From Opitutia bacterium (GTDB taxonomy: Bacteria; Verrucomicrobiota; Verrucomicrobiia; Opitutales; UBA953), in assembly GCA_947377865.1 (NCBI GenBank), contig CANCHK010000010.1:1-48254 (forward strand): a DNA stretch of 48,254 bases, in the 5' to 3' direction. The notes under the pieces were generated by a model that did no database searches, had not been told where the DNA came from, and was given only the letters and a program-made list of their open reading frames with translations. The position numbers were made by a program, and so were the translations under genes. Every line of letters starts with the position of its first letter. The first letter of the stretch is position 1. Positions 17,870 to 25,601 of the stretch are shown piece after piece.

Positions 17870-18423
17870 GAGAAGAGGTCGGGACGCACGTCACGAAGAC
17901 GGTAGAGTGCGAGTAGGGCGAGCGAATGCTGTGCGGTGTTAGCGAGCGCCAGCTCGAGTGCGGCCTTGGGCTTAAGCGCCAATACCTGGATTTCCTCATG
18001 CTCGTCCGGGGCCCGTCGACCCGTCGGGCGTACGCCCTCTAGCAGCACGAAATGGCAGCGATTGGCCTGGATGGCGGGGTTCGGGGCGCAGGTGCCGAGC
18101 AGGCTGGCACGGCCGCCGGCGAAGCCGGTTTCCTCCTCGGTCTCGCGCACGGCAGCGAGCACGGGATCTTCGCCGCGCTCGATGATGCCGCCCGGTGCTT
18201 CGGTCGAAAGGTCGCGCGTTCCGAAACGATATTGGCGGACCATCACGAGCCGTCCGTCTTCGGTAATCGGGAGCGCGAGAACCCAGTCGCCGGAGCGGAG
18301 TACAAAAAAATCACCCTCTCGTTTATCGAGAGGGTGATTACAGTGTTCCTTGTAAACCCGGAAAACCCTGCAGTCGGCGTGGAGCTCTTCGTGCTGGACA
18401 GTCCAGCGAGAGGGCGCCGACAT
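17866..18423 (-). CDS. NUDIX hydrolase, ADP-ribose pyrophosphatase-like
   Basis: A 185-residue cytoplasmic NUDIX enzyme. The Nudix box is complete: G, then E, then RETEEETGF, in GGIIERGEDPVLAAVRETE and what follows. The preceding VRQYRFGTRDLSTEAPGG matches ADP-ribose/GDP-mannose pyrophosphatases, which recycle sugar nucleotides. It lies 8 bases after the LysM gene and is coupled to the PfkB kinase. Codons 29-40 coincide with a perfect terminator-like hairpin followed by seven T residues on the coding strand, described separately. Confidence 0.92.
   Translation of the reverse strand: MSAPSRWTVQHEELHADCRVFRVYKEHCNHPLDKREGDFFVLRSGDWVLALPITEDGRLVMVRQYRFGTRDLSTEAPGGIIERGEDPVLAAVRETEEETGFAGGRASLLGTCAPNPAIQANRCHFVLLEGVRPTGRRAPDEHEEIQVLALKPKAALELALANTAQHSLALLALYRLRDVRPDLFS
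18304..18339 (-). terminator. Intrinsic terminator-like hairpin inside the NUDIX gene
   Basis: On the minus strand a 13-base perfect stem (18339-18327 with 18321-18309) encloses a five-base loop and runs directly into seven T residues (18310-18304). It lies 93 bases after the LysM stop codon and about 85 bases inside the NUDIX frame. It is the most canonical terminator on this strand in the region, so it may end LysM transcripts or attenuate NUDIX-PfkB expression. Confidence 0.7.
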
Positions 18424-18431
18424 GCGCGAGC

Positions 18432-18938
18432 TTACTTGGTCTTCAGCTTCTGACCGATACGCAGCTTGTTGGAATCAACGCCGGCGTTGAGGTCCTGGAG
18501 CGCCTTGAGGGAGATACCGGCCTTCTTGGCGATGGAGCTAAGGGTCTCGCCCTTGGCGACGACGTGTTCGCCGGGGCCGGCGGCAGCGGCAGCCTTGCCG
18601 GAACCTGCGGCAGCGGCCTTCGGTGCGGAAGCGACTTTCTGGAGAGCGACGATTTGGTCAGCGAGGGCCTTTTCGTTTTCGGAGGTCTGCTGCTTGGTAG
18701 CAGCGAGATCGGCCTGGAGGGCCGAGACGTCGGCGGCGTTCGCCTTGCTGGCGAGGGCGGCGCCGAGCTCCTGAACGCTGGTCTTGGCAGCGGCAGCTTC
18801 ATCGCTGGCGGCCTGAGCGGCGCCCTTGGCCTTGATGCCGAGCACGAGGCCGGCAGCGCCGAGAGCGAAACCGAGGATACCCACGATGAGCGGGAGCTTG
18901 GATTCGGAGGAGGAGGATGAGATGCTGTCGTTTTCCAT
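18432..18938 (-). CDS. Membrane-anchored LysM-domain protein
   Basis: A 168-residue protein. A Ser-rich N-terminus (MENDSISSSSSESK) is followed by one transmembrane segment (about 15-36), an alanine-rich coiled coil (about 40-98), an Ala/Gly linker, and a C-terminal LysM domain (about 124-168, HVVAKGETLSSIAKKAGIS). The LysM domain should bind peptidoglycan, so the protein probably links membrane and wall. Start at ATG 18938 rather than upstream, because the upstream frame crosses into the tRNA-Pro region. No SD. Confidence 0.85.
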   Translation of the reverse strand: MENDSISSSSSESKLPLIVGILGFALGAAGLVLGIKAKGAAQAASDEAAAAKTSVQELGAALASKANAADVSALQADLAATKQQTSENEKALADQIVALQKVASAPKAAAAGSGKAAAAAGPGEHVVAKGETLSSIAKKAGISLKALQDLNAGVDSNKLRIGQKLKTK

Positions 18939-18983
18939 GTGTAGGAGGTGTTTTGCGGGTTGGAACAGTTGGAGATTAGCGGT

Positions 18984-19013
18984 TTGACAAGGACGGCAAC
19001 ACAAAATCAGACT
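18984..19013 (+). promoter_or_regulatory. Candidate promoter of tRNA-Pro
   Basis: A consensus -35 TTGACA (18984-18989) is followed 17 bases later by a weak -10-like TCAGACT (19007-19013). The tRNA begins at 19028. Confidence 0.35.
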
Positions 19014-19027
19014 GTTTCTTCGGGTAC

Positions 19028-19103
19028 CGGGCAGTATCTCAATTGGTAGAGTCCCTGCTTTGGGAGCAGGGTGTTGCAGGTTCAAGTCCTGTCTGCCCGA
19101 CCA
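19028..19103 (+). tRNA. tRNA-Pro (anticodon UGG)
   Basis: Acceptor arm CGGGCAG pairs with CTGCCCG. The D arm is CTC...GAG, the anticodon stem CCTGC/GCAGG encloses the loop TTTGGGA with anticodon TGG, and the T arm contains GGTTCAAGTCC. Discriminator A is followed by an encoded CCA end. All four arms fold without mismatch that I can see. Confidence 0.93.
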
Positions 19104-19136
19104 CCCGACACTTTCAAAAGCAAGCCAGGAGACCCC

Positions 19137-20345
19137 TCAGGCGTATGCTAGGACTTGTCCGTTCTTGATGACGGTCACATGATTGGCCCCATCTGGGCGG
19201 GTCGAGACCTCTGTCCGCCCGATCACCTGCGCCGCCAGGCCGAGCTCGGCGGCAATCCGGAGGGCCACTTCGGCGTCCTTGGGTTCCAAGAACACCTCTA
19301 GGCGGTGCCCCATGTTGTATACCTGATGCATTTCCTTGGCATCCGTCCCACTGACCCGGGCGATTTCGGCGAAAATGGGGGGAGTGGGGAAGAGGTTGTC
19401 CTTGATGAAATGGACCTTGGTGCCGAACCGTCGGCACTTGGTCTGGCCCCCGCCCGAGCAGTGGACAAGCCCCTTGACCCGCAGGTTGCCGAGGGCCTGG
19501 AGCAGGCGCAGGGCGTAAGGGGCGTAAGTGCGGGTGGGAGAGAGGAGGGCCTGGCCGACGGTCAGGGCTGAGCCGGGGAGGGGGTCAGTCAGGCGATGGG
19601 GACCGCAATAGGCCAGGTCGGCTGGGGTAGCCTTGTCATAGGTTTCGGGATACTTCTCCGCGTAGTATTTAGAGAGCAGCTCGTGGCGGGCGCTGGTCAG
19701 ACCATTGGAGCCAATGCCGCTGTTCTCGGCCGACTCGTACTTTGCCTGGCCGTGGGAGGCGATGCCGACGATGACGAGGCCTGGGACGACACGCGCAGCG
19801 TCGACGACTTCAGAGCGTGCGAGAATCGCGGTAGCGGTGGAATCGACGGTGAGCGTGGGCGTGAGGTCTCCGACGTCGGCGGTCTCGCCGCCGCCAGAGG
19901 TGATGCCGAAGCCTTGTGCACGCAGCATAGCGAGCACGTCTTCAGTGCCATTGATGAGCTCCGCCAGGATCGCGCCCGGGATGGCCTTGGCATTGCGGTT
20001 GATCGTTGAGGAAAGGATGACGCCCTTGGTCACACCGACGCACAGGAGGTCATCGATGTTCATCACGATGCTGTCCTGCGCGATGCCACGGAAGACGGAC
20101 GCGTCGCCTGTCTCCTTCCACCAGAGGTAGGCTAGGAGGGCTTTCGTGCCGGAGCCGTCTGAATGCGTGACGACACACTTCGAAGCGTCGCCGGTCAGGT
20201 TGTCGGCGACGATTTTGCAAAACGCCTGCGGGAAGAGGCCGGGGTCGAGGCGGTCGACCGCAGCGTGTACTTCGCTCTTGGAGGCGGAGACGCCCCGGGC
20301 CGCGTATCGGCCGGAATCAGAGGAGGGCTTGCTTTCGTGCGCCAT
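19137..20345 (-). CDS. purM: Phosphoribosylformylglycinamidine cyclo-ligase (AIR synthase)
   Basis: A 402-residue enzyme for the fifth step of purine synthesis, closing the imidazole ring with ATP. It is the longer, Bacteroidetes-like form rather than the about 345-residue E. coli form. Visible motifs are [18 protein letters not shown], then [18 protein letters not shown], then [42 protein letters not shown], and the end [14 protein letters not shown]. The start ATG 20345 gives a short Ser-rich lead. It is divergent from the next gene with 54 bases between starts. A TTGACC box lies upstream on the minus strand. Confidence 0.94.
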   Translation of the reverse strand: MAHESKPSSDSGRYAARGVSASKSEVHAAVDRLDPGLFPQAFCKIVADNLTGDASKCVVTHSDGSGTKALLAYLWWKETGDASVFRGIAQDSIVMNIDDLLCVGVTKGVILSSTINRNAKAIPGAILAELINGTEDVLAMLRAQGFGITSGGGETADVGDLTPTLTVDSTATAILARSEVVDAARVVPGLVIVGIASHGQAKYESAENSGIGSNGLTSARHELLSKYYAEKYPETYDKATPADLAYCGPHRLTDPLPGSALTVGQALLSPTRTYAPYALRLLQALGNLRVKGLVHCSGGGQTKCRRFGTKVHFIKDNLFPTPPIFAEIARVSGTDAKEMHQVYNMGHRLEVFLEPKDAEVALRIAAELGLAAQVIGRTEVSTRPDGANHVTVIKNGQVLAYA

Positions 20346-20399
20346 GGCTCTTGCGTGCTTATCTCCGACCCTGCTATTCGGTCAACGCCCTTCTCCCTC

Positions 20400-20849
20400 G
20401 TGCTGCAACTCTTCCTCAGGAATCCCTGGCTCCGTCGCCTCACCGCGGCATTGGTCGGCCTTTTACTCGGACTCGCGTTGGTTGCCGGCTGGGCCTGGTG
20501 GAATGCGCGCAGCCTTCGTGCTTTAGCTGACGATCTTCGCCGGGCCTACGAGACGCATGACGCCACGGCGATGGAAAGTCTCTTCTGCTGGGACGGCGTC
20601 GACGCCACCACCCGCGGGCGTATCCGCTTCGTCATCTTGCAGGAATATGAACTCCCCATCGCCTCGGTAGTCATCCGCCCACTCTCGACGCTCGACCGCC
20701 AAGCCGGCCCGGGCATCCGCCCTAATCTCTCGCCAGACGCCAAGATCGAAGTCACGTACGACACGACCGACCGACTTTCCGCCGCCTTCTTAGTGGGCCG
20801 CGATGGCTGGTTTCGCCATAAGCTGGTCGTCATGCTCCCCGCAAACTGA
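20400..20849 (+). CDS. Membrane-anchored protein of unknown function
   Basis: A 149-residue product from GTG 20400. It has one N-terminal transmembrane segment (about 14-34, LTAALVGLLLGLALVAGWAWW) followed by a soluble region beginning RSLRALADDLRRAYETHDATAM. That wording (helix with YETHDATAMESLF) resembles NTF2-like folds, but evidence is thin. Longer in-frame starts would overlap the divergent purM gene and its promoter. Unknown family. Confidence 0.6.
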   Translation: MLQLFLRNPWLRRLTAALVGLLLGLALVAGWAWWNARSLRALADDLRRAYETHDATAMESLFCWDGVDATTRGRIRFVILQEYELPIASVVIRPLSTLDRQAGPGIRPNLSPDAKIEVTYDTTDRLSAAFLVGRDGWFRHKLVVMLPAN

Positions 20850-20896
20850 CGCGGATTCTTGACAGCCCCCCGCCGTCTTCCAATTAATCTGACCCT

Positions 20897-21130
20897 ATGG
20901 CCGACAAGAACGATAAGCGTCCCGAAAGCGTCTCGGGCAAATTCTACGTGGATTCGCAGTGCATCGATTGCGATCTCTGCCGCGAGACCGCCCCCAAGTC
21001 CTTCACCCGCCAGGATGACGGCGGCTACTCCTACGTCTTCGCCCAGCCGACCGACCAGGAAGGTATCGATAAGTGCATGGAAGCCCTCGAAGGCTGCCCG
21101 GTCGACGCCATCGGCAAGGACGGCGAATAA
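20897..21130 (+). CDS. Single-cluster ferredoxin
   Basis: A 77-residue [4Fe-4S] ferredoxin. Cysteines are in QCIDCDLCRETAPKSF (Cys22, Cys25, Cys28) and the closing EGCPVDAIG, the usual pattern for a one-cluster, Thermotoga- or Desulfovibrio-like ferredoxin that carries electrons in the cytoplasm. A TTGACA (20859-20864) and TAATCT (20885-20890) stand just upstream and leave only six bases before ATG, so the mRNA may be leaderless. A terminator follows 20 bases after the stop. Confidence 0.92.
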   Translation: MADKNDKRPESVSGKFYVDSQCIDCDLCRETAPKSFTRQDDGGYSYVFAQPTDQEGIDKCMEALEGCPVDAIGKDGE

Positions 21131-21150
21131 TCGCTCTGCCGATTCTCCCG

Positions 21151-21180
21151 AAAGCCCTGGATGTCCGGGGCTTTTTGTTT
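21151..21180 (+). terminator. Rho-independent terminator after the ferredoxin
   Basis: AAAGCCC (21151-21157) pairs with GGGGCTTT in the stretch 21167-21174, with TGGA/TCCG continuing the stem, and a T run follows to 21180. Confidence 0.8.
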
Positions 21181-21214
21181 GGTCGTCATCAAAGGCTTCG
21201 CCACACTTGCTGCC

Positions 21215-21622
21215 ATGGGCGTCAAAATCTCCTGCGAATACCTCGGCGACCTCCGCGTGCGCGCGACCCATGGGCCTTCGGGCACCGTGCTGCATACTGA
21301 CGCCCCGGTCGATAACCATGGCAAGGGCGAGTCGTTCTCGCCGACCGACCTCACCGCGACCTCCCTCGCAGCCTGCATTATGACGATTCTTGGCATCCAG
21401 GCCAAAGGACTCGAATTGGATTTCCGTGGCCTACGCGTCGACATCGAGAAGCATATGACCGCCCAGCCTCCTCGCCGTATCTCGAAGCTCGAGGCCACAA
21501 TCCACATGCCCGCCGGCATCGCCGAGGATTTGCGAGATCGCCTCATCCGCGCCGCCAACGCTTGTCCGGTGAAACAATCTTTGCACCCAGACGTCGAGAT
21601 CGCGCTGGTGTGGATTTGGTAG
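21215..21622 (+). CDS. OsmC/Ohr-family redox protein
   Basis: A 135-residue OsmC-like thiol peroxidase, probably acting on organic hydroperoxides or as an uncharacterised YhfA-like member. The two redox cysteines are in LAACIMTILGIQAKG and NACPVKQSLHPDV. ATG 21215 is chosen because KISCEYLGDLRVRATHGPSG begins the family domain and the terminator lies just upstream. The stop codon TAG at 21620-21622 lies inside the GTAG head of a REP element (21619-21643), so the repeat provides the end of the gene. Confidence 0.88.
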   Translation: MGVKISCEYLGDLRVRATHGPSGTVLHTDAPVDNHGKGESFSPTDLTATSLAACIMTILGIQAKGLELDFRGLRVDIEKHMTAQPPRRISKLEATIHMPAGIAEDLRDRLIRAANACPVKQSLHPDVEIALVWIW

Positions 21623-21643
21623 GGATGCGATGACATCGCATCC
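21619..21643 (+). repeat. REP element, family B, supplies osmC stop
   Basis: GTAG followed by a perfect palindrome with arms GGATGCGAT and ATCGCATCC around loop GAC. Further exact copies are at 31478, 41655, 45445 and 46503. Confidence 0.85.
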
Positions 21644-21946
21644 GTTCGCTAGCGCCGTAAGAAGTCCATGAACTTAGCTAAGACCCGATAGGTGACGGGT
21701 GTCGGCCCCCGGGGAATCAGCCCTTCAGGAATCGGCATTTCAGCCCTCGGCAATCAGGATCCTGCGGCCGGCTCCCGAACGGCCGACGCCTGAACTCCCG
21801 GAGCCCGTACCCGTCACCTGAAATGTTTTCCTACCCCAACCCCTATCCCTACCCCTACCCCTTCACTCACCTTTGCACTGCCTCTCCCATGCCTCCGCTT
21901 CGCAGCAGCCCCCCTGCCAGCAGTTCCCCCGCGCGACTTCGTCGCG
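21644..21946. repeat. Repeat-filled spacer between osmC and the sugar transporter
   Basis: No gene seen. 21691-21818 is a block with inverted ends (GGTGACGGG at the left, CCCGTCACC at the right) related to 7738-7892. 21816-21876 (CACCTGAAATGTTTTCC, then a C-rich tract of CCCTA units, then CTCACCTTTGCAC) recurs at 46673-46733. Then follow GCTTCGCAGCAG and GCCAGCAGTTCCCCC modules. The spacer ends with a CGCGAC-TTC-GTCGCG hairpin touching the transporter stop. Confidence 0.7.
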
Positions 21947-21950
21947 CTAC
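21932..21950 (-). repeat. Short GTAG hairpin supplying the transporter stop
   Basis: Read on the minus strand, GTAG (21950-21947) is followed at once by CGCGAC, loop GAA, GTCGCG. The TAG is the stop codon of the FucP-like transporter. The arms are 6 bases, shorter than the 9-base arms of the main families. Confidence 0.65.
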
Positions 21951-23257
21951 CAGTGGCGCTTCTTATGCCCGACCATCGCGTAATAAGTCAGATAAAGATA
22001 ACAGGGTAGAATAATCCAGTAGGCTGAGCGCACGGAATGATGGTCCGCAATCCATCCATAGCCGAGCGGAAGAATCGCGTTACCGCAGAGTCCCATAATC
22101 ATCACCGAGGCACCGACTTTTGTGAAGCGCCCGAGTCCATCCAGCGCTAGCGGCCAGATGCCGGCCCAAGTCAGCGAGTTGGCGAAGCCGAGTAGCACCA
22201 CGAACCAGAGCGATATGTCGGTAGTATGCCCGCCGTAGGTGATGGTGCCAGGTGCGGTCACGATGAGGATGGAGAGTACGACGCCGACGCTCGTGCAGAA
22301 ACGCAGCATCGCCAGTTGCGAGATAAAGCGGGGAATCAGGAGGATGCCGGCGACGTAGCCGCAAATCATCGCCGTCAGCACGTAGGACGGGAAGGCTTTG
22401 GCTTCGAGTAAGGGCAGGCCCATCGACTGAGCGTAGGGGATGATGGTGTCGACGGAGATCACTGAAGCGCCGACGTGCAGGAAGATGCCGAAAGCGCCCA
22501 AGATGAGATGAGGGAACTGGAAGATGCCGGTCTTGTCGGCGTTAGCTTCGGCGACGTCCGCGCTCTCATGCTCGGTGTCGATTTCCGGTAAGGGCGACCA
22601 CCGCACAAGGAAGCCGAGCGCGAGTAAGGCCGTACCCACGCAAGCGTAGGGCATCACCACCCGACGAATCAGCTCGTCGAGCGCCGTCGCTTTCTCGGCC
22701 GGCGCCATCGTCGCGAGGCGCGCGAAGAGGTCAGTGTCGGTCACCTTGAATACCACCGCCGCGAAGACCAGCGGCGCGAGGATGCCGGCTCCTTTGTTGC
22801 AGATACCCATCACGCTGATGCGCCGTGCGGCGGTCTCCTTCGGGCCGAGGACGGTGATGTAGGGGTTGGCGGCCGTCTGCAGGATGGCTAGGCCCGCGCC
22901 CAGCGTGAATAGCCCGCCGAGGAAGACGCCGTAGGTCCGCGTTAGCGCCGCTGGCACGAAGAGGAAGGCGCCCGCGGCCATCACCCAGAAGCCAATCATC
23001 ATCCCGCGCTTGAAGCCCGTCCGCTTCAGCAGATGCGCGGCGGGCATCGAGAATACCAGGTAGGAGATATAGAACGCGAACGTGACCAGGTACGCCTCGA
23101 AGTGCGTCAGCTCGCAGCCGATCTTGAAATACGGGATGAGAATCGCGTTCACCCAGGATACGAAGCCGAAGATGAAGAACAGCACGGCGATGATCGCGAT
23201 CGAGACGCGGGTCTGCCCCGGGGTCAGGTCGCGGACATGGACGGGGGCGGAACGCAT
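21947..23257 (-). CDS. FucP-family sugar:proton symporter (MFS)
   Basis: A 436-residue inner-membrane transporter of the fucose/glucose/galactose permease branch of the MFS. The family signature LQTAANPYITVLGP is present, as is AHLLKRTGFKRGMMIG in the loop between segments 2 and 3. Twelve hydrophobic segments can be counted. The substrate is probably a neutral monosaccharide such as L-fucose, glucose or galactose, fitting a polysaccharide-degrading lifestyle. ATG 23257 is preceded by a divergent spacer. The stop codon is part of a GTAG hairpin. Confidence 0.9.
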   Translation of the reverse strand: MRSAPVHVRDLTPGQTRVSIAIIAVLFFIFGFVSWVNAILIPYFKIGCELTHFEAYLVTFAFYISYLVFSMPAAHLLKRTGFKRGMMIGFWVMAAGAFLFVPAALTRTYGVFLGGLFTLGAGLAILQTAANPYITVLGPKETAARRISVMGICNKGAGILAPLVFAAVVFKVTDTDLFARLATMAPAEKATALDELIRRVVMPYACVGTALLALGFLVRWSPLPEIDTEHESADVAEANADKTGIFQFPHLILGAFGIFLHVGASVISVDTIIPYAQSMGLPLLEAKAFPSYVLTAMICGYVAGILLIPRFISQLAMLRFCTSVGVVLSILIVTAPGTITYGGHTTDISLWFVVLLGFANSLTWAGIWPLALDGLGRFTKVGASVMIMGLCGNAILPLGYGWIADHHSVRSAYWIILPCYLYLTYYAMVGHKKRHW

Positions 23258-23300
23258 GCGCGGGGTTTCGTCAGCCTGCCCACCCCGCGGCTATGAGCAA

Positions 23301-23330
23301 TAAAAAGACCCCGGCGTTCCGGGGTCTTTT
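23301..23330 (-). terminator. Rho-independent terminator of the SlyD-like gene
   Basis: A 12-base perfect stem (AAAAGACCCCGG with CCGGGGTCTTTT) around loop CGTT, with A and T runs on opposite sides, so it can work in either direction. It sits 22 bases after the SlyD-like stop on the minus strand. Confidence 0.85.
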
Positions 23331-23351
23331 AGTTTGGCGATGAATCTGAGC

Positions 23352-24011
23352 TTAGGCCGAGCAACCGCAGCCGCCGGAACCACAGCCGCCTTGCTTCTGG
23401 GCGACGGGCTGTTCGGTGGAGCAGCAACCGCCGGCCGCCGCGCCTTCTTCGGAAGAGCAGCAGCCCCCTTCGGAGGCTTCGCCGCTGGAGCAGCAACCGC
23501 CTTCGGAGCTTTCGCCAGAGCCACAACCGCCGCCACCGCAGCATCCGCCCGACTGATGTGGGTGGCCGTGGGAGAGTTCGGTGAGTTCGGCCGCGCGGAC
23601 GGAGACGACCTTGATGTCGAAGTGCAGGGTCTTGCCGGCGAGCTCATGGTTGCCATCGAGGGTCACTTCTTCGCCTTCGATCTTCTTGATCGTGAGGACG
23701 CGCATGCCGAGGTTGGTCTCGGCGTGGAAGCGCATGCCAATCTGCGGAGTGTTCGCGCCAAACGCGGTGAGGGGCACCAGCTGGAGGAGCTTCTCGCTGT
23801 ATTCGCCGTAGCCGAGCTGCGGAGGGACGAGGACATTCTTGGTGTCGCCGGCGACGAGGCCTTCGACGCCTTGTTCGAGTCCAGGGATGATGTTCTGGGC
23901 GCCGTGGAGGTACTCCATCGGACCGCGATCGCCGGAGGCGTCGATGATGTTGCCCTGGTCGTCCTTCAGGGTGTATTCGATGGCGACGACGGTTTCTTTA
24001 GCTACGCGCAT
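23352..24011 (-). CDS. slyD: SlyD-like FKBP peptidyl-prolyl isomerase with metal-binding tail
   Basis: A 219-residue cytoplasmic isomerase and chaperone. The FKBP part (about 1-70) has VAIEYTLKDDQGNIIDAS and YLHGAQNIIPGLEQGVEGL. The inserted flap domain (about 75-125) is typical of SlyD. After residue 150 comes a tail with HGHPH and then repeated GGCC pairs (GGCCGGGGCGSG, GGCCSSGEASEGGCCSS), about 15 cysteines in 65 residues. SlyD tails bind nickel and other metals, usually with fewer cysteine pairs. Start at MRVAKETVVAIEY; upstream codons are outside the fold. Confidence 0.92.
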   Translation of the reverse strand: MRVAKETVVAIEYTLKDDQGNIIDASGDRGPMEYLHGAQNIIPGLEQGVEGLVAGDTKNVLVPPQLGYGEYSEKLLQLVPLTAFGANTPQIGMRFHAETNLGMRVLTIKKIEGEEVTLDGNHELAGKTLHFDIKVVSVRAAELTELSHGHPHQSGGCCGGGGCGSGESSEGGCCSSGEASEGGCCSSEEGAAAGGCCSTEQPVAQKQGGCGSGGCGCSA

Positions 24012-24120
24012 GGTGATTAGGACTATCGAACCTAGGGCGAAATCAGGCCGAGGCAAGGCGACAGGTATCTAAACCTTGACCGAACCAGCAGCGGCGGCTT
24101 CCCTAACCTTCCTGCTGTTT

Positions 24121-24196
24121 GGGGCCGTAGCTCAGTTGGTAGAGCGCGTCGTTCGCAATGACGAGGCCGTGAGTTCGAACCTCATCGGCTCCACCA
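24121..24196 (+). tRNA. tRNA-Ala (anticodon CGC)
   Basis: Acceptor GGGGCCG pairs with CGGCTCC (one G-U). The D arm is GCTC...GAGC, the anticodon loop TTCGCAA holds anticodon CGC, the T arm is GTGAGTTCGAACCTCAT, and discriminator A is followed by an encoded CCA. Confidence 0.93.
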
Positions 24197-24210
24197 GCAG
24201 GACTTGCCTT

Positions 24211-25551
24211 TTAGGCCGGCGTCACGCCTTCGTCGCCTGGTAGTTCCTTGGCCCCCTTGCGGGCACGCCTCACCTCGGGTAAGGACTCGTGGGCCTGGAT
24301 GTCGATGGTGGCCCCGTCCGCCAGCTGGCGCTCGGCCTTCATCTTCTCACCTTCGGTGATCAGTTTTTCGGCGTTATTGTATACGCGTGAGCGGAGCGTC
24401 TCCAGCGTCTGGTTATATTCTTTCACGGCCTTGTTGAGGCTGCCGCCTGCGTCGGCGAAGTGGTCGCTGGCGATGCGTACGCCATCGTGTAGCTTTTCCG
24501 CAAGCTCGATGACCTTCTCGGCGCGCTGCTCGACTTCCACGCGATCCCACGAGTGGGCGATGGTGCGGAGCACAGAGAGCAGGGTGGTTGGTGTCGCAAT
24601 GACGACCTTCTGGCCCCAGGCGTTCTCGATCAGGAGCGGGTCGACCTGGAGCGCCGTGCTGAATAGCGCCTCGCTCGGCAGGAAAAGCACGACGAATTCC
24701 GGGGACGGCTTGTATTGGTTCCAGTATTCCTTGGCGCCGAGTTTCTTGGCGTGCTCAGCGAGCTTGGCTGCGAAGTCTTGCAGCAGGCGGGTGCGCTCGG
24801 CTTCCGTCTCGGCCTGGCTGGCCTCGATGTAAGACTTGGTCGGCGCCTTGGCGTCGACGACAATCTTACGCCCGCCGGGAAGCGAGATCACCATGTCGGG
24901 CCGCAGATTGCCCTGTTCGGCGGCGGTGGAATTCTGCGTCTCGAAGTCGACATGCTCTAGCATGCCGGTGAGTTCGGCGACGCGGGAGAGTTGCAACTCA
25001 CCCCAGCTGCCCTGCTTATTGGTGGAAGTCATCGCCGACGCTAGCTTGCGTGCCTCCTCGGCGACTTTCTCCGATCGCTCATTGCTGGTCTTGAGCGAGC
25101 CTTTCAGCTCGTTATTGGTGCGGGTCAGCTCGTCGAGCTGGCTCTTGAACGGCGCGAATTTCTGCTCGGCCATGCCGATGAACTGTTCTCGGCTCTGGGT
25201 GAGTTGGCTCTGCGCGGCATTGGCGAAGGCCTCGCGCATCCGCTTTTCAAGTTCTCCGAAAGACGCCTTGGTCTCCTCGAGGCTACGTTGGGAAGCGGCT
25301 TTATCTGCTTCGGCCCGGGCGACGGCGGCCTCAGCTGTCGTGGCTCGGACGAGGGCTTTTTCGCGTTCAGCTTGGAGTGACGCGGTGTCCTGCGTGCGAC
25401 GGGTCTCCGTCGCGGCGACGAGCGTCTGCGCCGCGACAAGTTCCTGGCGTAAGGCCTGATCGGACTGGCCCGGCGGTTGGGAGCGGCGGCCAAGCAGGTA
25501 GCCGAGGTAGCCGAGCGCGAGGCCCAGCAGGGTGGGGACGATATAATCCAT
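24211..25551 (-). CDS. rmuC: RmuC-family DNA recombination protein
   Basis: A 446-residue protein of the RmuC family, which limits inversions at short inverted repeats. Residues 4-22 form a membrane anchor (IVPTLLGLALGYLGYLLG), residues about 35-170 a long coiled coil, and the nuclease-like core follows. Core motifs are NKQGSWGELQLSRVAELTGM, then RPDMVISLPGGRKIVVDAKAP, then VLFLPSEALFSTAL and TPTTLLSVLRTIAHSW. Start at MDYIVPTL (25551); the arginine-rich upstream extension overlaps the next gene's end. A role tied to inverted repeats is notable in a palindrome-rich genome. Confidence 0.93.
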   Translation of the reverse strand: MDYIVPTLLGLALGYLGYLLGRRSQPPGQSDQALRQELVAAQTLVAATETRRTQDTASLQAEREKALVRATTAEAAVARAEADKAASQRSLEETKASFGELEKRMREAFANAAQSQLTQSREQFIGMAEQKFAPFKSQLDELTRTNNELKGSLKTSNERSEKVAEEARKLASAMTSTNKQGSWGELQLSRVAELTGMLEHVDFETQNSTAAEQGNLRPDMVISLPGGRKIVVDAKAPTKSYIEASQAETEAERTRLLQDFAAKLAEHAKKLGAKEYWNQYKPSPEFVVLFLPSEALFSTALQVDPLLIENAWGQKVVIATPTTLLSVLRTIAHSWDRVEVEQRAEKVIELAEKLHDGVRIASDHFADAGGSLNKAVKEYNQTLETLRSRVYNNAEKLITEGEKMKAERQLADGATIDIQAHESLPEVRRARKGAKELPGDEGVTPA

Positions 25552-25601
25552 CTGGATGCTTATGAGAAAGACACTCTGCCCCGCCGCGGGGCTTCCGCAA
25601 C

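Noticed and set aside
24076-24109. Promoter of tRNA-Ala (TTGACC ... TAACCT)
   Set aside because: The spacing of 22 bases is too long and no better -10 box is visible.
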